From NCBI GenBank assembly GCA_020721445.1, contig DYMU01000001.1, positions 310,001 to 374,000 of the forward strand: a stretch of 64,000 nucleotides of DNA, read 5' to 3'. Shown here one piece after another: positions 26,898-36,369 of this stretch (position 1 is its first letter; every line of letters starts with the position of its first letter). The position numbers were made by a program, and so were the translations under genes. The notes below the pieces were generated by a model that did not search any database, was not told where the DNA came from, and saw only the letters and a program-made list of their open reading frames with translations. Origin of the DNA: Gemmobacter nectariphilus (lineage in GTDB: Bacteria; Pseudomonadota; Alphaproteobacteria; Rhodobacterales; Rhodobacteraceae).

Positions 26898-27338
26898 TTA
26901 CGCGGTGATCAACGACTTCATCCGGCGCAGCGCCAGCAGATAGCCTTCGGTGCCGAACCCGGCGATCACCCCATCGGCGCGCAAACTGACATACGAATGG
27001 TGCCGAAACACCTCGCGCTTGTGCACGTTCGAGATATGCACCTCCAGCACCGGGCCGTCAAAGGCTTGCAGCGCGTCCAGAATTGCAACCGAAGTATGGG
27101 TATAGGCCGCCGGGTTGATGATGATCCCCGCGCCCTGCCCCCGCGCCTCGTGCACCCAATCCACCAACTGACCTTCGTGGTTGGACTGGTGAAAACGGAT
27201 CGCCAGACCCAACGCCTTTGCCAGCGCCGCACAGGCCGCCGCCACATCGTCCAGCGTCTCACGGCCATAGATCTCGGGCTGACGCAGGCCCAGCAGGTTC
27301 AGGTTCGGGCCGTTTAAAATATAGATGGGCTTTGACAT
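26898..27338 (-). CDS. aroQ: 3-dehydroquinate dehydratase, type II
   Basis: 146-residue flavodoxin-like enzyme that dehydrates 3-dehydroquinate in aromatic amino acid synthesis. Signature segments: [21 protein letters not shown] with the catalytic Tyr24, [17 protein letters not shown], and [20 protein letters not shown] with the active-site His and Arg. The ATG at 27338, preceded by AAGGAA, gives a normal length; the longer upstream frame is not coding. Same strand as metF but 208 bp away, likely separately transcribed. Confidence 0.96.
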   Translation of the reverse strand: MSKPIYILNGPNLNLLGLRQPEIYGRETLDDVAAACAALAKALGLAIRFHQSNHEGQLVDWVHEARGQGAGIIINPAAYTHTSVAILDALQAFDGPVLEVHISNVHKREVFRHHSYVSLRADGVIAGFGTEGYLLALRRMKSLITA

Positions 27339-27380
27339 GGGCATTCCTTGCGCAACTGGCATGACGATAGCCAGACCGCA

Positions 27381-27405
27381 CGCCGGAAGGAACCGCTTTC
27401 CGGCG
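27381..27405 (-). terminator. Hairpin after metF
   Basis: CGCCGGAA (27381-27388) / TTCCGGCG (27398-27405), eight base pairs, 9-base loop, in the gap between metF and aroQ. No clear T-run, so termination is uncertain. Confidence 0.35.
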
Positions 27406-27546
27406 CGGCCCGCAAAAACCCGCCTCGCGGCCCGCACCCCGACCGCAAGGCGGCACGGTCGCGCCACACTGGCCAGACCATCCGCACCAGCGCCGGATCA
27501 GGACCGGATCAGACTGCCAGCCTCACCCCCCCGCCTCATCCCGTGA

Positions 27547-28413
27547 TCAGGCGACCTTTTCCAGCGTCACTTCGGGCGTGATCCCCAGCGCACGCACCAC
27601 TTCACGGGTCAGGTGCGGGCGGTTCAGGGTGTAAAAGTGCAGGTCTTCCACGCCGCCTTGCAGCAGATTGTCGCAAAGCTGGGTGCAATGGGCCAACGCA
27701 TACAACTCTTCGCGCCCGTCGCGGGCAGCGGTGGTAAAGGCCTCGTCCAGCTTGGCCGGCACCGCCGACCCACAGCGCAGCGCAAACTTCTTGGCGCCCT
27801 GCCAGCTGGTGATCGGCAGGATGCCCGGAATGATCGGCGCGGTGATGCCTTCCTTGACGCACAGGTCACGAAAGCGAAAGAAGGTGTCGGCGTCAAAGAA
27901 GAACTGGGTGATCGCGCTGCTGGCCCCGGCGTCCACCTTGCGCTTCAGCCAGCGGACGCCCGAAATCGCATCGGCCGCATCGGGGTGCGGCTCGGGGTAG
28001 GCCCCCACCCGCAGCGTGAACTTGCCGGTGGCGGCCAAGGCCTCGATCAATTCCACCGATGACGCAAAGCCTTCGGGATGCGCGGTGAACCGCTCGGCTC
28101 CTTTGGGCGCATCGCCGCGCAGGGCGACGATCTCGGTCACACCCGCCTCGGCATAGGCGGCGGCAATCTCCATCGTCTCGGCGCGGGTGGCATCGACGCA
28201 GGTCAGGTGCGCCGCCACGTTCAGCCCATAGTTGCGGCCAATGGTCGTGACCGCCTCATGCGTCAGCTTGCGGGTGGTGCCGCCCGCGCCATAGGTGACC
28301 GACACAAAGCCCGGTTTCAAAGGCGCCAGCGCCTGCACGGTTTCCCACAGCCGGAACGACGCATCCAGCGTTTGCGGCGGGAAGAACTCGAACGAAATGC
28401 GCGGCGTGGCCAT
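27547..28413 (-). CDS. metF: 5,10-methylenetetrahydrofolate reductase
   Basis: 288-residue FAD enzyme making 5-methyl-THF for methionine synthesis. The barrel opens with ISFEFFPPQ and VSVTYGAGGTTRKLT; folate/FAD contacts follow in AHLTCVDATRAE and ALRGDAPKG; GAYPEPHPDA and TQFFFDADTFFRF complete the pattern. Length is standard for the bacterial form. It is divergent from a MetR-like regulator with 88 bp between the starts, the usual metF-metR arrangement, and a possible MetR site is at 28458-28470. Confidence 0.96.
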   Translation of the reverse strand: MATPRISFEFFPPQTLDASFRLWETVQALAPLKPGFVSVTYGAGGTTRKLTHEAVTTIGRNYGLNVAAHLTCVDATRAETMEIAAAYAEAGVTEIVALRGDAPKGAERFTAHPEGFASSVELIEALAATGKFTLRVGAYPEPHPDAADAISGVRWLKRKVDAGASSAITQFFFDADTFFRFRDLCVKEGITAPIIPGILPITSWQGAKKFALRCGSAVPAKLDEAFTTAARDGREELYALAHCTQLCDNLLQGGVEDLHFYTLNRPHLTREVVRALGITPEVTLEKVA

Positions 28414-28457
28414 GGCAAGCTCCTGTATTTTGTCCCCTTGTCGCAGACTTGCCGATG

Positions 28458-28470
28458 TGAGACCAATTCA
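28458..28470. promoter_or_regulatory. Candidate MetR site
   Basis: TGAGACCAATTCA matches the MetR consensus TGAA-N5-TTCA with one mismatch, in the divergent metF-metR promoter. Confidence 0.45.
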
Positions 28471-28501
28471 TAATCCTCACCATCTTCATGCGGTGCACCT
28501 C

Positions 28502-29407
28502 ATGTATATCGAACTGCGCCACCTGCGCACCATCCGCGCCATCCATCAGGCGGGCGGCCTTGCCCGTGCCGCCGACATCTTGAACATGACGCAATCGGCG
28601 CTGTCGCATCAGGTTGCCAATCTGGAAGATCAGGCCGGGATGGAGCTGTTCGTGCGCCGCTCGAAACCGATGCGGCTGTCGGCGGCAGGGGTGCGGATGC
28701 TGCGCGCCGCCGAACGCATCCTGCCCGAAATCGAGCTGATGGAGGAAGAGTTCCGCGTCCTGCGGTCCGGCAAGACCGGCCGCCTGCACATCGCCATCGA
28801 ATGCCACGCCTGTTTCGACTGGCTGTTTCCGGTGCTGGAATTGTTCCGCCGCGCCTGGCCCGAGGTCGATGTCGATATCCGCGCCGGCCTTGCCTTCGAC
28901 GCCCTGCCCGCCCTGAACCGCGAAGAGGTGGATCTGGTGATCTCGTCCGACCCGGTGGCCTTGCCCGGCGTGACCTTCAACCCGCTGTTCGACTATCACC
29001 CGATGTTTGTCGGCTCGGCCCAGAACCCGCTGGCCACCAAAGACTTTATCGCCGCCGAGGATTTCCGTGACCAGATCCTCCTGACCTATCCGGTCAGCCG
29101 CGACAAGCTGGATGTGTTCACCGAACTCTTGACCCCGGCCAAGGTCGAACCCCGCGCCCAGCGCCCGGTGGAACTGACCGCCGTGATCCTGATGCTGGTG
29201 GGCTCGGGCCGCGGCGTGGCCGTGCTGCCCGACTGGGTGCTGCGTGACCTGAAATCCAACGCCGATTACATCACCCGCCCGCTTGGCCCCGAGGTGGTGA
29301 CAAAACGGCTTTATGCCGCCACCCGCAGCGAAGACGCGGCCAAACCCTACATGGCGCATTTCCTGAAACTGGGCCGCAGCGAACCCGTCAAGCTGCAACG
29401 CGGCTGA
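28502..29407 (+). CDS. LysR-family regulator, MetR-like
   Basis: 301-residue LysR regulator. N-terminal winged helix-turn-helix with LRTIRAIHQAGGLARAADIL, SQSALSHQVANLEDQ-like core (TQSALSHQVANLEDQ), then the C-terminal effector domain (LHIAIECHACFDWLFPVLEL). MetR activates metF, metE or metH using homocysteine. It is divergent from metF, so MetR is the best guess. The ATG at 28502 is the natural start, close to the HTH. Confidence 0.85.
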   Translation: MYIELRHLRTIRAIHQAGGLARAADILNMTQSALSHQVANLEDQAGMELFVRRSKPMRLSAAGVRMLRAAERILPEIELMEEEFRVLRSGKTGRLHIAIECHACFDWLFPVLELFRRAWPEVDVDIRAGLAFDALPALNREEVDLVISSDPVALPGVTFNPLFDYHPMFVGSAQNPLATKDFIAAEDFRDQILLTYPVSRDKLDVFTELLTPAKVEPRAQRPVELTAVILMLVGSGRGVAVLPDWVLRDLKSNADYITRPLGPEVVTKRLYAATRSEDAAKPYMAHFLKLGRSEPVKLQRG

Positions 29408-29491
29408 CACTGGGCGGGTCTGCCTGACCTCGACCAGTTTTTCCATGACAGGCGGCACAGTTGCACAAATCCATCGGGGTTTGATCTCAGC

Positions 29492-29767
29492 TTGTCGGGC
29501 AAGCCCATGCGCATTTTGATGACGGCACTTCCCTTGGGCCTTGCACATGGTCCTGGTCATACCCAATCCGCACATGCCGAAAGGCGTGTCGCCCGCATCA
29601 GCCTGTCGATACAGGTGATGGCGGTGTATCACGCAGGCCGCAGAGTGTTTGAATGGCCGGTGTTCACCGCCCACGACGGCAAGATCACCCCGATCAGACA
29701 GGGGCATGGCGCGCAAGGGCTGTCGCGCAACCACCACCGCTCCAGCCGCCAAAACACCGCGCCGTAG
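29492..29767 (+). pseudogene. Possible L,D-transpeptidase remnant
   Basis: A 91-codon frame whose middle (ARISLSIQVMAVYHAGRRVF followed by EWPV) resembles the N-terminal part of a YkuD catalytic domain (V-x-D-x-S-x-Q-x-M-x-V-Y, then WPVSTG). The next bases partly fit the family only after a shift of frame (MARKG in a second frame, LSRNHHRS in the first). The catalytic H...SxGC half is absent. I read it as a decayed, truncated gene. Codon periodicity is weak, so coincidence is possible. Confidence 0.4.
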
Positions 29768-29895
29768 GCAGGGACAACCTGCGCTTCATCGTGGTGCGCT
29801 GACGTCGCCTTGCCGCCAGACTTGCCCTACAGACTTGCCCGACTCAGGCATCTCTGGCCTAATGGGCAAACCCTTGTGACAAGCCGAGGCCTGCC

Positions 29896-30762
29896 GTGCT
29901 GCCGACACCTGCGTTTTTGCTGTCCTGGCTTCGGGCGCTGACCCTGGTTCTGGGCATTGTCGTTCTGCCCGGCGGAAGCCTGGCGCAAGACATGCGCCTG
30001 TCGATGGAGGGCGGACCAGACCGCTGGCGTGTTACCGGCATCACGGCCAGCCAGCAAATCGGCCTGACCAAGCTGCCCACCGTCCTGTTTGAACGCACCG
30101 GCACCGTCAGGGGCGGCGAGGTCGTGGCCAACCTTGGTTGCGGCAAGCTGCTGGGCGAGCGGTGGTGCCGGGTGGAAAAGCTGTCAGGCACCCGCGCCAA
30201 GGGCTTCATCGCGCAGAAATACCTGACACCCGCCCCGCAACGCCCAACGCCGGACGATTCGCTGGCAGGCGGGCCGGATGTCTGGCAGGTCACAGGCCTG
30301 AAACCGAATGAACGGTTGAACATCCGCAGCATGCCCTCGGCGCAGTCCAGGGTGCTAGGCACCTTGCGCAATGGCGACCCTGCGCGCAACCTTGGCTGCC
30401 GGATCGACGGCAGCACCCGCTGGTGCAAGATCCGCACCTTTTCGGCGCCAAACATCACCGGCTATGTCAACGGCCGCTACCTGCGCGAAGGGGCCGCCCC
30501 GCCCCCGCCCAAACCGCTGCCCGATGACAATCTGACCGGCGGGCCGGATTACTGGCGGGTGCGCGGCCTCAAACCCGGCGATACTCTGAACGTCCGTCAG
30601 GCCCCCTCAACCCAAAGCCGGGTGCTGGCCACGCTGCGCGAGGGGGAACGGGTGCGCAACCTGGGCTGCCAGATGTCGGGCAAGACCCGCTGGTGCCTGA
30701 TCCGGTCCACCACGGGCATGGATGTGACCGGCTATGTTTCCGGTGCCTATTTGCGCGAATGA
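29896..30762 (+). CDS. Secreted protein with three SH3-like repeats
   Basis: 288-residue exported protein; signal peptide residues 1-31 (VLGIVVLPGGSLAQ near the cleavage site). It then carries three repeats of about 75 residues, each starting GGPDxWxVxG and ending with GYVxGxYL (or GFIAQKYL). Repeats 2 and 3 are clear bacterial SH3 (LNIR/LNVR then SRVL), while repeat 1 has lost that motif (QIGLTKLPTV). Every repeat has two cysteines (LGC and RWC), suggesting one disulphide each. The GTG at 29896 is the start, with GAGG upstream. Probably cell-wall or periplasm directed. Function unknown. Confidence 0.82.
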   Translation: MLPTPAFLLSWLRALTLVLGIVVLPGGSLAQDMRLSMEGGPDRWRVTGITASQQIGLTKLPTVLFERTGTVRGGEVVANLGCGKLLGERWCRVEKLSGTRAKGFIAQKYLTPAPQRPTPDDSLAGGPDVWQVTGLKPNERLNIRSMPSAQSRVLGTLRNGDPARNLGCRIDGSTRWCKIRTFSAPNITGYVNGRYLREGAAPPPPKPLPDDNLTGGPDYWRVRGLKPGDTLNVRQAPSTQSRVLATLREGERVRNLGCQMSGKTRWCLIRSTTGMDVTGYVSGAYLRE

Positions 30763-30849
30763 CGTCCGTCCGCCGCAATTCTGCATCCCCCCTTCCCTTG
30801 CGCCCGACAGCCCTATAGGCAGGCGCCAAAGCGGAACGGAGTCTTTTGC

Positions 30850-31644
30850 ATGCAAGGCAGTGCCAATCTCAACCTGATGATCAAAGCCGCGCGCCGGGCA
30901 GGCCGCAGCCTGGTAAAAGACTTCCGCGAGGTGGAAAACCTGCAAGTCTCGTCGAAAGGCCCCGGTGATTTCGTCACCAAGGCCGATCGTGAGGCCGAAC
31001 GCCTGATCAAGGAAGACCTGATGGGCGCCCGCCCGACCTATGGCTGGCTGGGGGAAGAAACCGGCACCAGCGCCGGGGCCGACCCGACACGGCGCTGGAT
31101 CGTCGATCCGCTGGACGGCACCACCAACTACCTGCACGGCCTGCCGCATTGGGCGGTGTCGATCGCGCTGGAGCATAAGGGCGAAATCGTCTCGGGCGTG
31201 ATCTATGACGCCGCCAAGGACGAGATGTTCTGGGCCGAAAAGGGCGCCGGCGCCTGGCTGAACGACAGCCGCCGCATCCGGGTGTCGGGCCGCCGCCAGA
31301 TGAGTGACGCAATCTTTGCCACCGGCGTCCCGTTTGCCGCCAAGAAAACCCTGCCCGCCACCTTGCAGGATCTGGCCCGCCTGATGCCCGGCTGTGCCGG
31401 CGTGCGCCGCTGGGGGGCCGCAGCGCTTGACCTCGCCTATGTGGCGGCCGGCCGCTATGACGGGTTCTGGGAACGCGAACTGTCGCCCTGGGACGTGGCA
31501 GCCGGCATCTTGATCGTGCGCGAGGCGGGCGGCATCGTCACCGGCATCCGCGATGGCCAGGATCCGCTGGAAGACGGCAGCCTGATCGCCGGCAACGACG
31601 GTCTGTTCGAGCCGTTTCGCAAGATCATCCGCAACGAAGACTGA
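30850..31644 (+). CDS. suhB: Inositol-1-monophosphatase family protein
   Basis: 264-residue Mg2+-dependent phosphatase of the IMPase family. The metal site is spread over GEETG, then VDPLDGTTNYLHGLPHW (metal-binding Asp residues), and the C-terminal WELSPWDVAAGILIVREAGG (here ERELSPWDVAAG). It matches SuhB proteins, which also assist ribosomal RNA transcription antitermination in enterobacteria. Located alone between the SH3 protein and the converging rhomboid gene. The start at 30850 is near the expected N-terminal helix. Confidence 0.93.
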   Translation: MQGSANLNLMIKAARRAGRSLVKDFREVENLQVSSKGPGDFVTKADREAERLIKEDLMGARPTYGWLGEETGTSAGADPTRRWIVDPLDGTTNYLHGLPHWAVSIALEHKGEIVSGVIYDAAKDEMFWAEKGAGAWLNDSRRIRVSGRRQMSDAIFATGVPFAAKKTLPATLQDLARLMPGCAGVRRWGAAALDLAYVAAGRYDGFWERELSPWDVAAGILIVREAGGIVTGIRDGQDPLEDGSLIAGNDGLFEPFRKIIRNED

Positions 31645-31654
31645 CCGCAAGCCC

Positions 31655-32401
31655 CTATCGCGGGCGGCGCGGCACCTGCGGCACCCGCGATTTCCCCAAG
31701 GCATAGGCCGCCTCGGGGTGGGGTGGTGCGCCATGGGTGCGGTTCCAGAACCCGATGCCGCCGCGCCGCAACCAGACCGGCACCGTCAGCACCACCCCGG
31801 CGATAAAGCCGCCCGCATGCGCCCAATAGGCCACGCCGCCGCCATCCACCGGCGTCACCGCCCCGTTGAACAGTTGCAAGCCAAACCAGACGCCCAGCAC
31901 GATCCAGGCCGGAATCGGGAAAATCCGCACGAAGATCACGATGATGACCAGCACATCGACCCGCGCGCGCGGAAACAGCAGCAGATAGCCCCCCATCACC
32001 CCGGCAATCGCCCCCGACGCCCCCACCATCGGGATCTCTGACATCGGCTCGGCCACATATTGCAGCGCCACCGCCGCCAGCCCCACCGCAAGGTAGAACA
32101 GCGCAAAGCCGAAATGCCCCATCTCGTCTTCCATGTTGTCCCCGAAAACAAACAGAAACAACATGTTGCCGATGATATGCATCCAGCCACCGTGCAAGAA
32201 CATATGCGTCACGATCCCGGCAAAGCCCTGCCCTTCGCTGACGAACCGCGGCACAAACCCCCAGTCATAAAAGAAATAGCTCAACTGGGGTTCCTGCAAC
32301 GTCAGGTAATACGACAGAAACACCGCCACATTCACCGCGATCAGCGCATAGGTGACAAAGGCCACGCGGCCCGATGGGTTGTGATCGCGAATTGGAAACA
32401 T
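31655..32401 (-). CDS. Rhomboid intramembrane serine protease
   Basis: 248-residue rhomboid with six helices. The Ser-His dyad is Ser129 in GASGAIAG and His195 in YWAHAGGFIAG; the HGGWMHIIGNML signature (His70, Asn79) is in helix 2. It cleaves membrane-anchored substrates within the bilayer. The N-terminus starts at MFPIRDHNPS right before helix 1 and is short. The C-terminal 35 residues are polar and Pro/Arg-rich. Substrate not predictable. It converges with the phosphatase gene upstream at 31644. Confidence 0.93.
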   Translation of the reverse strand: MFPIRDHNPSGRVAFVTYALIAVNVAVFLSYYLTLQEPQLSYFFYDWGFVPRFVSEGQGFAGIVTHMFLHGGWMHIIGNMLFLFVFGDNMEDEMGHFGFALFYLAVGLAAVALQYVAEPMSEIPMVGASGAIAGVMGGYLLLFPRARVDVLVIIVIFVRIFPIPAWIVLGVWFGLQLFNGAVTPVDGGGVAYWAHAGGFIAGVVLTVPVWLRRGGIGFWNRTHGAPPHPEAAYALGKSRVPQVPRRPR

Positions 32402-32496
32402 GGCCTGATGCCTTCCCTGTTACCCGCCCGATTGTTCGCCAGACAAACGCCCGACACTGCAAAGCATCCCGGCTGGATGCCAAAAGCGCAACCCGG

Positions 32497-32530
32497 ATTT
32501 GCTGCTTTGCCAAATACTCCCGCCGGAGGC
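32497..32530 (+). repeat. Intergenic repeat, second family, copy 2
   Basis: ATTTGCTGCTTTGCCAAATA then CTCCCGCCGGAGGC; near-identical to 26829-26862. It lies in the gap between the putA stop and the rhomboid start. Confidence 0.55.
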
Positions 32531-32607
32531 CCGCCCGAGGGGCCGCGCGCCCCGCGCGGCACCAAGACAAATCCGTGCGGCGCAGCCGCTCGATCTGCCT
32601 GACCGCC

Positions 32608-35600
32608 TTACCTCGCAACCGCCGCCAGCAATTGCGCATTGCCCCCCGATGCGGTGGTGTCGATGCAGCAATGCCGCTCGATCCGGGCATGGCCTGCGTC
32701 GGGCAGGTCGGTGATCAGCGGCAGGATCGGGCCGGGGCGGGCGGCAAGCGCCTGAACATGGGCGCGGGCGCGCGCAGCGTCGCCCCACCAGATCGCGGCG
32801 GAAAACCCATCCGTCGCGGTCAGGTCCCCGGGGGCAAGGCCCGGCACTTCGACCGCCCGCCCGCCAAGCGCCCGGATCGCCTCGGCCTGCGCCCGCGCGC
32901 CTGCGGCCGATGGCCCAAGGCACAGCACCGGCGCGCGGGCATGGGTCGACAGACGGTTCGACTCGCCCGTCGGTCCGGGCAGGTCAATCACCCGCGGGGC
33001 TGCCGCCACGGGCACATGCGCAAGCGCGGCACGCAGATCGGCGGCAGAGGTCACGCAGCCATCATCGTCCGGCACCGGGGCCGCCTGCCGGGTAAAGCGC
33101 GCCAGATACTGCGACCCGCCCGCCTTGGGCCCGGTGCCCGACAGGCCTTCACCGCCAAACGGCTGGCTGCCGACCACGGCGCCAATCTGGTTGCGGTTGA
33201 CATAGATGTTGCCCACCGTCAGCGCCCCCACCACCTGCTGCACCCGGTCGTCGATGCGGCTGTGCAGGCCAAAGGTCAGGCCATATCCCGTGGCGTTGAC
33301 GGCTGCGATCACCGCCTCCAGCGTGCTGGCCTTGAACCGGGCGACATGCAGCACCGGGCCGAACACCTCGCGCTGCATCTGCGCGATCCCGGTCACCGCC
33401 AGCACCGTCGGCCCGACAAAGGTGCCGCCCACCGGGGCCGACAGTTCCTTCAGCACCCGGCCCTCGGCCCGCGCTGCCTCGATATGACCAAAGATCGCGG
33501 CTTGCGCCTCGGCGTCGATCACCGGGCCGATATCGGTGGCCAGATCCCACGGATCGCCCATCGCCAGATCATCCATCGCGCCAAACAGCATCTCCAGCAC
33601 ACTGTCGGCCACGTCTTCTTGCACATACAGACAGCGCAGCGCCGAGCAGCGTTGCCCCGCCGACTGAAACGCCGAGGCCAGAATATCGCGCACCGCCTGT
33701 TCGGGCAGGGCGGTGCTGTCCACCAGCATGGCATTCAGCCCGCCGGTTTCGGCGATCAGCGGCGCGCCGGGCGCCAGATGCGCGGCCATGCTGGCGCGGA
33801 TGGTCCGCGCCGTATCGGTACCGCCGGTAAAGGCCACGCCCGCCACCCGCGGATCGCGCGTCAGCATCGCCCCCACCGCACCATTCCCGGGCAGCAGTTG
33901 CAGCGCCGTTACCGGCACGCCCGCGCGGTGCAGCAGGCCCACGGCATGCGCGGCAATCAGCGGCGTCTGTTCGGCAGGCTTGGCCAGCACCGCATTGCCC
34001 GCAGCCAGCGCCGCCGCAATCTGCCCGGTAAAGATCGCCAGCGGAAAGTTCCACGGGCTGATGCAGGCAAACACCCCCCGCGCCGGGTGGGCAAGGGCTG
34101 CCGCGCCTTCGGCATAATAGCGCAGGAAATCCACCGCCTCGCGCAGTTCCGACACCGCGTCGCTGTGGGTCTTGCCCGCCTCGCGCGCCAGCAGCGCAAA
34201 GATCGGGCCGAACTCTGCCTCATACAGATCCGCCGCCCGGCGCAGCACGCAGGCCCGCTCGGGCGCGGCGGCGGCCCAGGGTTCGGCCAGCCGCAGCGCG
34301 GTGTCCACGTCAGCCTGCGCCGCATCGGTCACAAAACCGACCCGCGCACCGGTGGCGGGATTCGTCACCTCATGCCGCGGCCCCCCGGCGGCACGGCCTG
34401 CCAGCAGCGGCGCCGCCTCGAACACCGAGTCGCGAAACGGCGCACGGGCGGCGTTGATCGCGGCCAGATCGGGCGCGGCGGTCAGATCGAACCCGCGCGC
34501 ATTGCGGCGGGGGCTGAACAGCATCGGCCCGGTCAGCAGCGCCGGGTTGGGAAGATGCAGCCCCCCTGTCGCCGTCAGCGGGCACAGCGCCACCCGCGCC
34601 GGCGGCACGGCTTCGTCCACGATCTGGTTGACAAAGCTGGAATTGGCGCCGTTTTCCAGCAGCCGCCGCACCAGATAGGCCAGCAGGTCGCGATGCGCGC
34701 CGACGGGGGCGTAAATCCGGCAGCGCGCGCCACGGTCGGTCAGCACGATGTCATGCAGCCGCTCGCCCATGCCATGCAGGCGCTGAAACTCATACGCCAC
34801 AGGATCGACACCCATTTCGGACGCCATGTGCAACACCGCCGCCACGCTGTGAGCGTTATGGGTGGCGAACTGCGGGTAAATCCGCCCGGTCATGCCCAAC
34901 AGTTTGCGGGCGCAGGCGATATAGGACACATCGGTGGCCTCTTTGCGGGTGAACACCGGAAACGATGGCAGGCCCAGCACCTGCGCCCGCTTCACCTCGC
35001 TGTCCCAATAGGCCCCCTTGACCAGCCGCACCATCAGCCGGGCATCCAGCCGGCCCGCCAGATCGTGCAGCCAGTCGATCACCGCCCCCGCCCGGCGACC
35101 ATAGGCCTGCACCACCACGCCAAAGCCGTCCCATCCGGCCAGCGCCGGGTCGGACAGCACCGCCTCGATCACCTCCAGCGACACCTCCAGCCGGTCGGCC
35201 TCTTCGGCGTCGATGTTGAAGCCAAGGCCCGCCGCCCGCGCCAACCCCGCCAGTTCCCGCACCCGTGGCACCAGTTCGGCCATCACCCGGGCGCGCTTGG
35301 CCACCTCGTATCGCGGATGCAGCGCCGACAGCTTGACCGAAATGCCGGGGTTGGCGCGAATGTCATTGCCCTTGGCGGCTGCGGCAATCGCCCCCAACGC
35401 GCGGGCATAGGCCAGATGATAGCGCCTTGCATCGGCTTGGGTCCGCGCGGCCTCGCCCAGCATGTCATAGCTGTAGCTATAGCCCTTCGCCTCCAACTCG
35501 CGCGCGCGGTCCATCGCGGTCTCGATGGTTTCGCCCAGCACAAAGGCGCGGCCCATTTCGGTCATTGCGCGCGCCACGGCGGCACGGATCACCGGCTCGC

Positions 35601-36057
35601 CCAGCCGTTTGACAGCGGCGCGCAGGTGGCCCACCACGCCGGGTTCGCGGTCATCCAGCACCCGCCCGGTCAGCATCAAGGCCCAGGTCGAGGCATTGAC
35701 CAGCGATGAGGCCGACTTGCCCAGATGCCGCCCCCAATTGCCGGGCGCGATCTTGTCTTCGATCAGCGCATCCATGGTTTCCGCATCGGGCACCCGCAGC
35801 AACGCCTCGGCCAGACACATCAGCGCGATGCCTTCATCGGTGGACAGGCCATATTCGGCCAGAAACACCTCCATCAGCCCCGGCTTGGCACTGGCGCGGA
35901 TGCGGGCGACCAGATCTGTGGCCTGCTCCACAATCGCGGCGCGGGCATCGCTCGAAAGCGCGGCCCCGGCCAGCAGATCGGTGACCAGCGCGGCCTCATC
36001 GCGCAGGCTGCCGGTCTGGATGATCGACCACGGGTCCGATGCGGAAACCTGCGACAT
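32608..36057 (-). CDS. putA: Proline dehydrogenase / delta-1-pyrroline-5-carboxylate dehydrogenase
   Basis: 1149-residue bifunctional enzyme that oxidises proline to glutamate in two steps. The proline dehydrogenase barrel covers about residues 70-420 (FAD site with LMVRLVKGAYWDSEVKRAQ, QFATHN). The aldehyde dehydrogenase covers about residues 490-990 (SPWNFPLAIFTGQIAAALAAGN, catalytic Glu in ETGGLNAM, Cys in SAGQRCSALRCLYVQ). A 150-residue extension follows. There is no N-terminal ribbon-helix-helix, so it is not the DNA-binding trifunctional PutA. The ATG at 36057 follows AGAGGAG. PutR is not seen next door. The upstream 312 bases to pepT hold no other gene. Confidence 0.97.
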   Translation of the reverse strand: MSQVSASDPWSIIQTGSLRDEAALVTDLLAGAALSSDARAAIVEQATDLVARIRASAKPGLMEVFLAEYGLSTDEGIALMCLAEALLRVPDAETMDALIEDKIAPGNWGRHLGKSASSLVNASTWALMLTGRVLDDREPGVVGHLRAAVKRLGEPVIRAAVARAMTEMGRAFVLGETIETAMDRARELEAKGYSYSYDMLGEAARTQADARRYHLAYARALGAIAAAAKGNDIRANPGISVKLSALHPRYEVAKRARVMAELVPRVRELAGLARAAGLGFNIDAEEADRLEVSLEVIEAVLSDPALAGWDGFGVVVQAYGRRAGAVIDWLHDLAGRLDARLMVRLVKGAYWDSEVKRAQVLGLPSFPVFTRKEATDVSYIACARKLLGMTGRIYPQFATHNAHSVAAVLHMASEMGVDPVAYEFQRLHGMGERLHDIVLTDRGARCRIYAPVGAHRDLLAYLVRRLLENGANSSFVNQIVDEAVPPARVALCPLTATGGLHLPNPALLTGPMLFSPRRNARGFDLTAAPDLAAINAARAPFRDSVFEAAPLLAGRAAGGPRHEVTNPATGARVGFVTDAAQADVDTALRLAEPWAAAAPERACVLRRAADLYEAEFGPIFALLAREAGKTHSDAVSELREAVDFLRYYAEGAAALAHPARGVFACISPWNFPLAIFTGQIAAALAAGNAVLAKPAEQTPLIAAHAVGLLHRAGVPVTALQLLPGNGAVGAMLTRDPRVAGVAFTGGTDTARTIRASMAAHLAPGAPLIAETGGLNAMLVDSTALPEQAVRDILASAFQSAGQRCSALRCLYVQEDVADSVLEMLFGAMDDLAMGDPWDLATDIGPVIDAEAQAAIFGHIEAARAEGRVLKELSAPVGGTFVGPTVLAVTGIAQMQREVFGPVLHVARFKASTLEAVIAAVNATGYGLTFGLHSRIDDRVQQVVGALTVGNIYVNRNQIGAVVGSQPFGGEGLSGTGPKAGGSQYLARFTRQAAPVPDDDGCVTSAADLRAALAHVPVAAAPRVIDLPGPTGESNRLSTHARAPVLCLGPSAAGARAQAEAIRALGGRAVEVPGLAPGDLTATDGFSAAIWWGDAARARAHVQALAARPGPILPLITDLPDAGHARIERHCCIDTTASGGNAQLLAAVAR

Positions 36058-36369
36058 GGGCACTCCTCTTGCAGCCATCAGACCCGGCTTTTCAAAGGCG
36101 GTTGCCCCGCGTTTCGTCTGGGTATCCCAAACCTAACCCGGGCGTGGCGGAAATCCAAGGCAATCCGCCCCTGCCACCCTGCGCGAACGGGCCGAACCGA
36201 TCAACGCCCCCGCGCCCCACCAACATCCCCCGCGCCGGCATGGGTCGCGGCGCAGGCGGTGCACCAGACGCCGACGTGAACGCCCCGGCAAGGGCCGCCC
36301 CCCGGGCCTCTCTTGACATTCCCTCGCCTGTCTTGCCACCGTGGCCCAACCCCAAGAACAGGCCGCACC
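36058..36369. other. putA/pepT divergent intergenic region
   Basis: 312 bases between divergent putA and pepT. I see no coding frame that survives inspection, and no obvious operator or RNA. It should contain the promoters of both genes. Confidence 0.5.

Noticed and set aside
32374..35709. Very long open frame (1111 codons) on the plus strand
   Set aside because: It lies wholly antisense to putA, has Arg/His/Gln-rich composition typical of reversed GC-rich coding sequence, and shows no domain.
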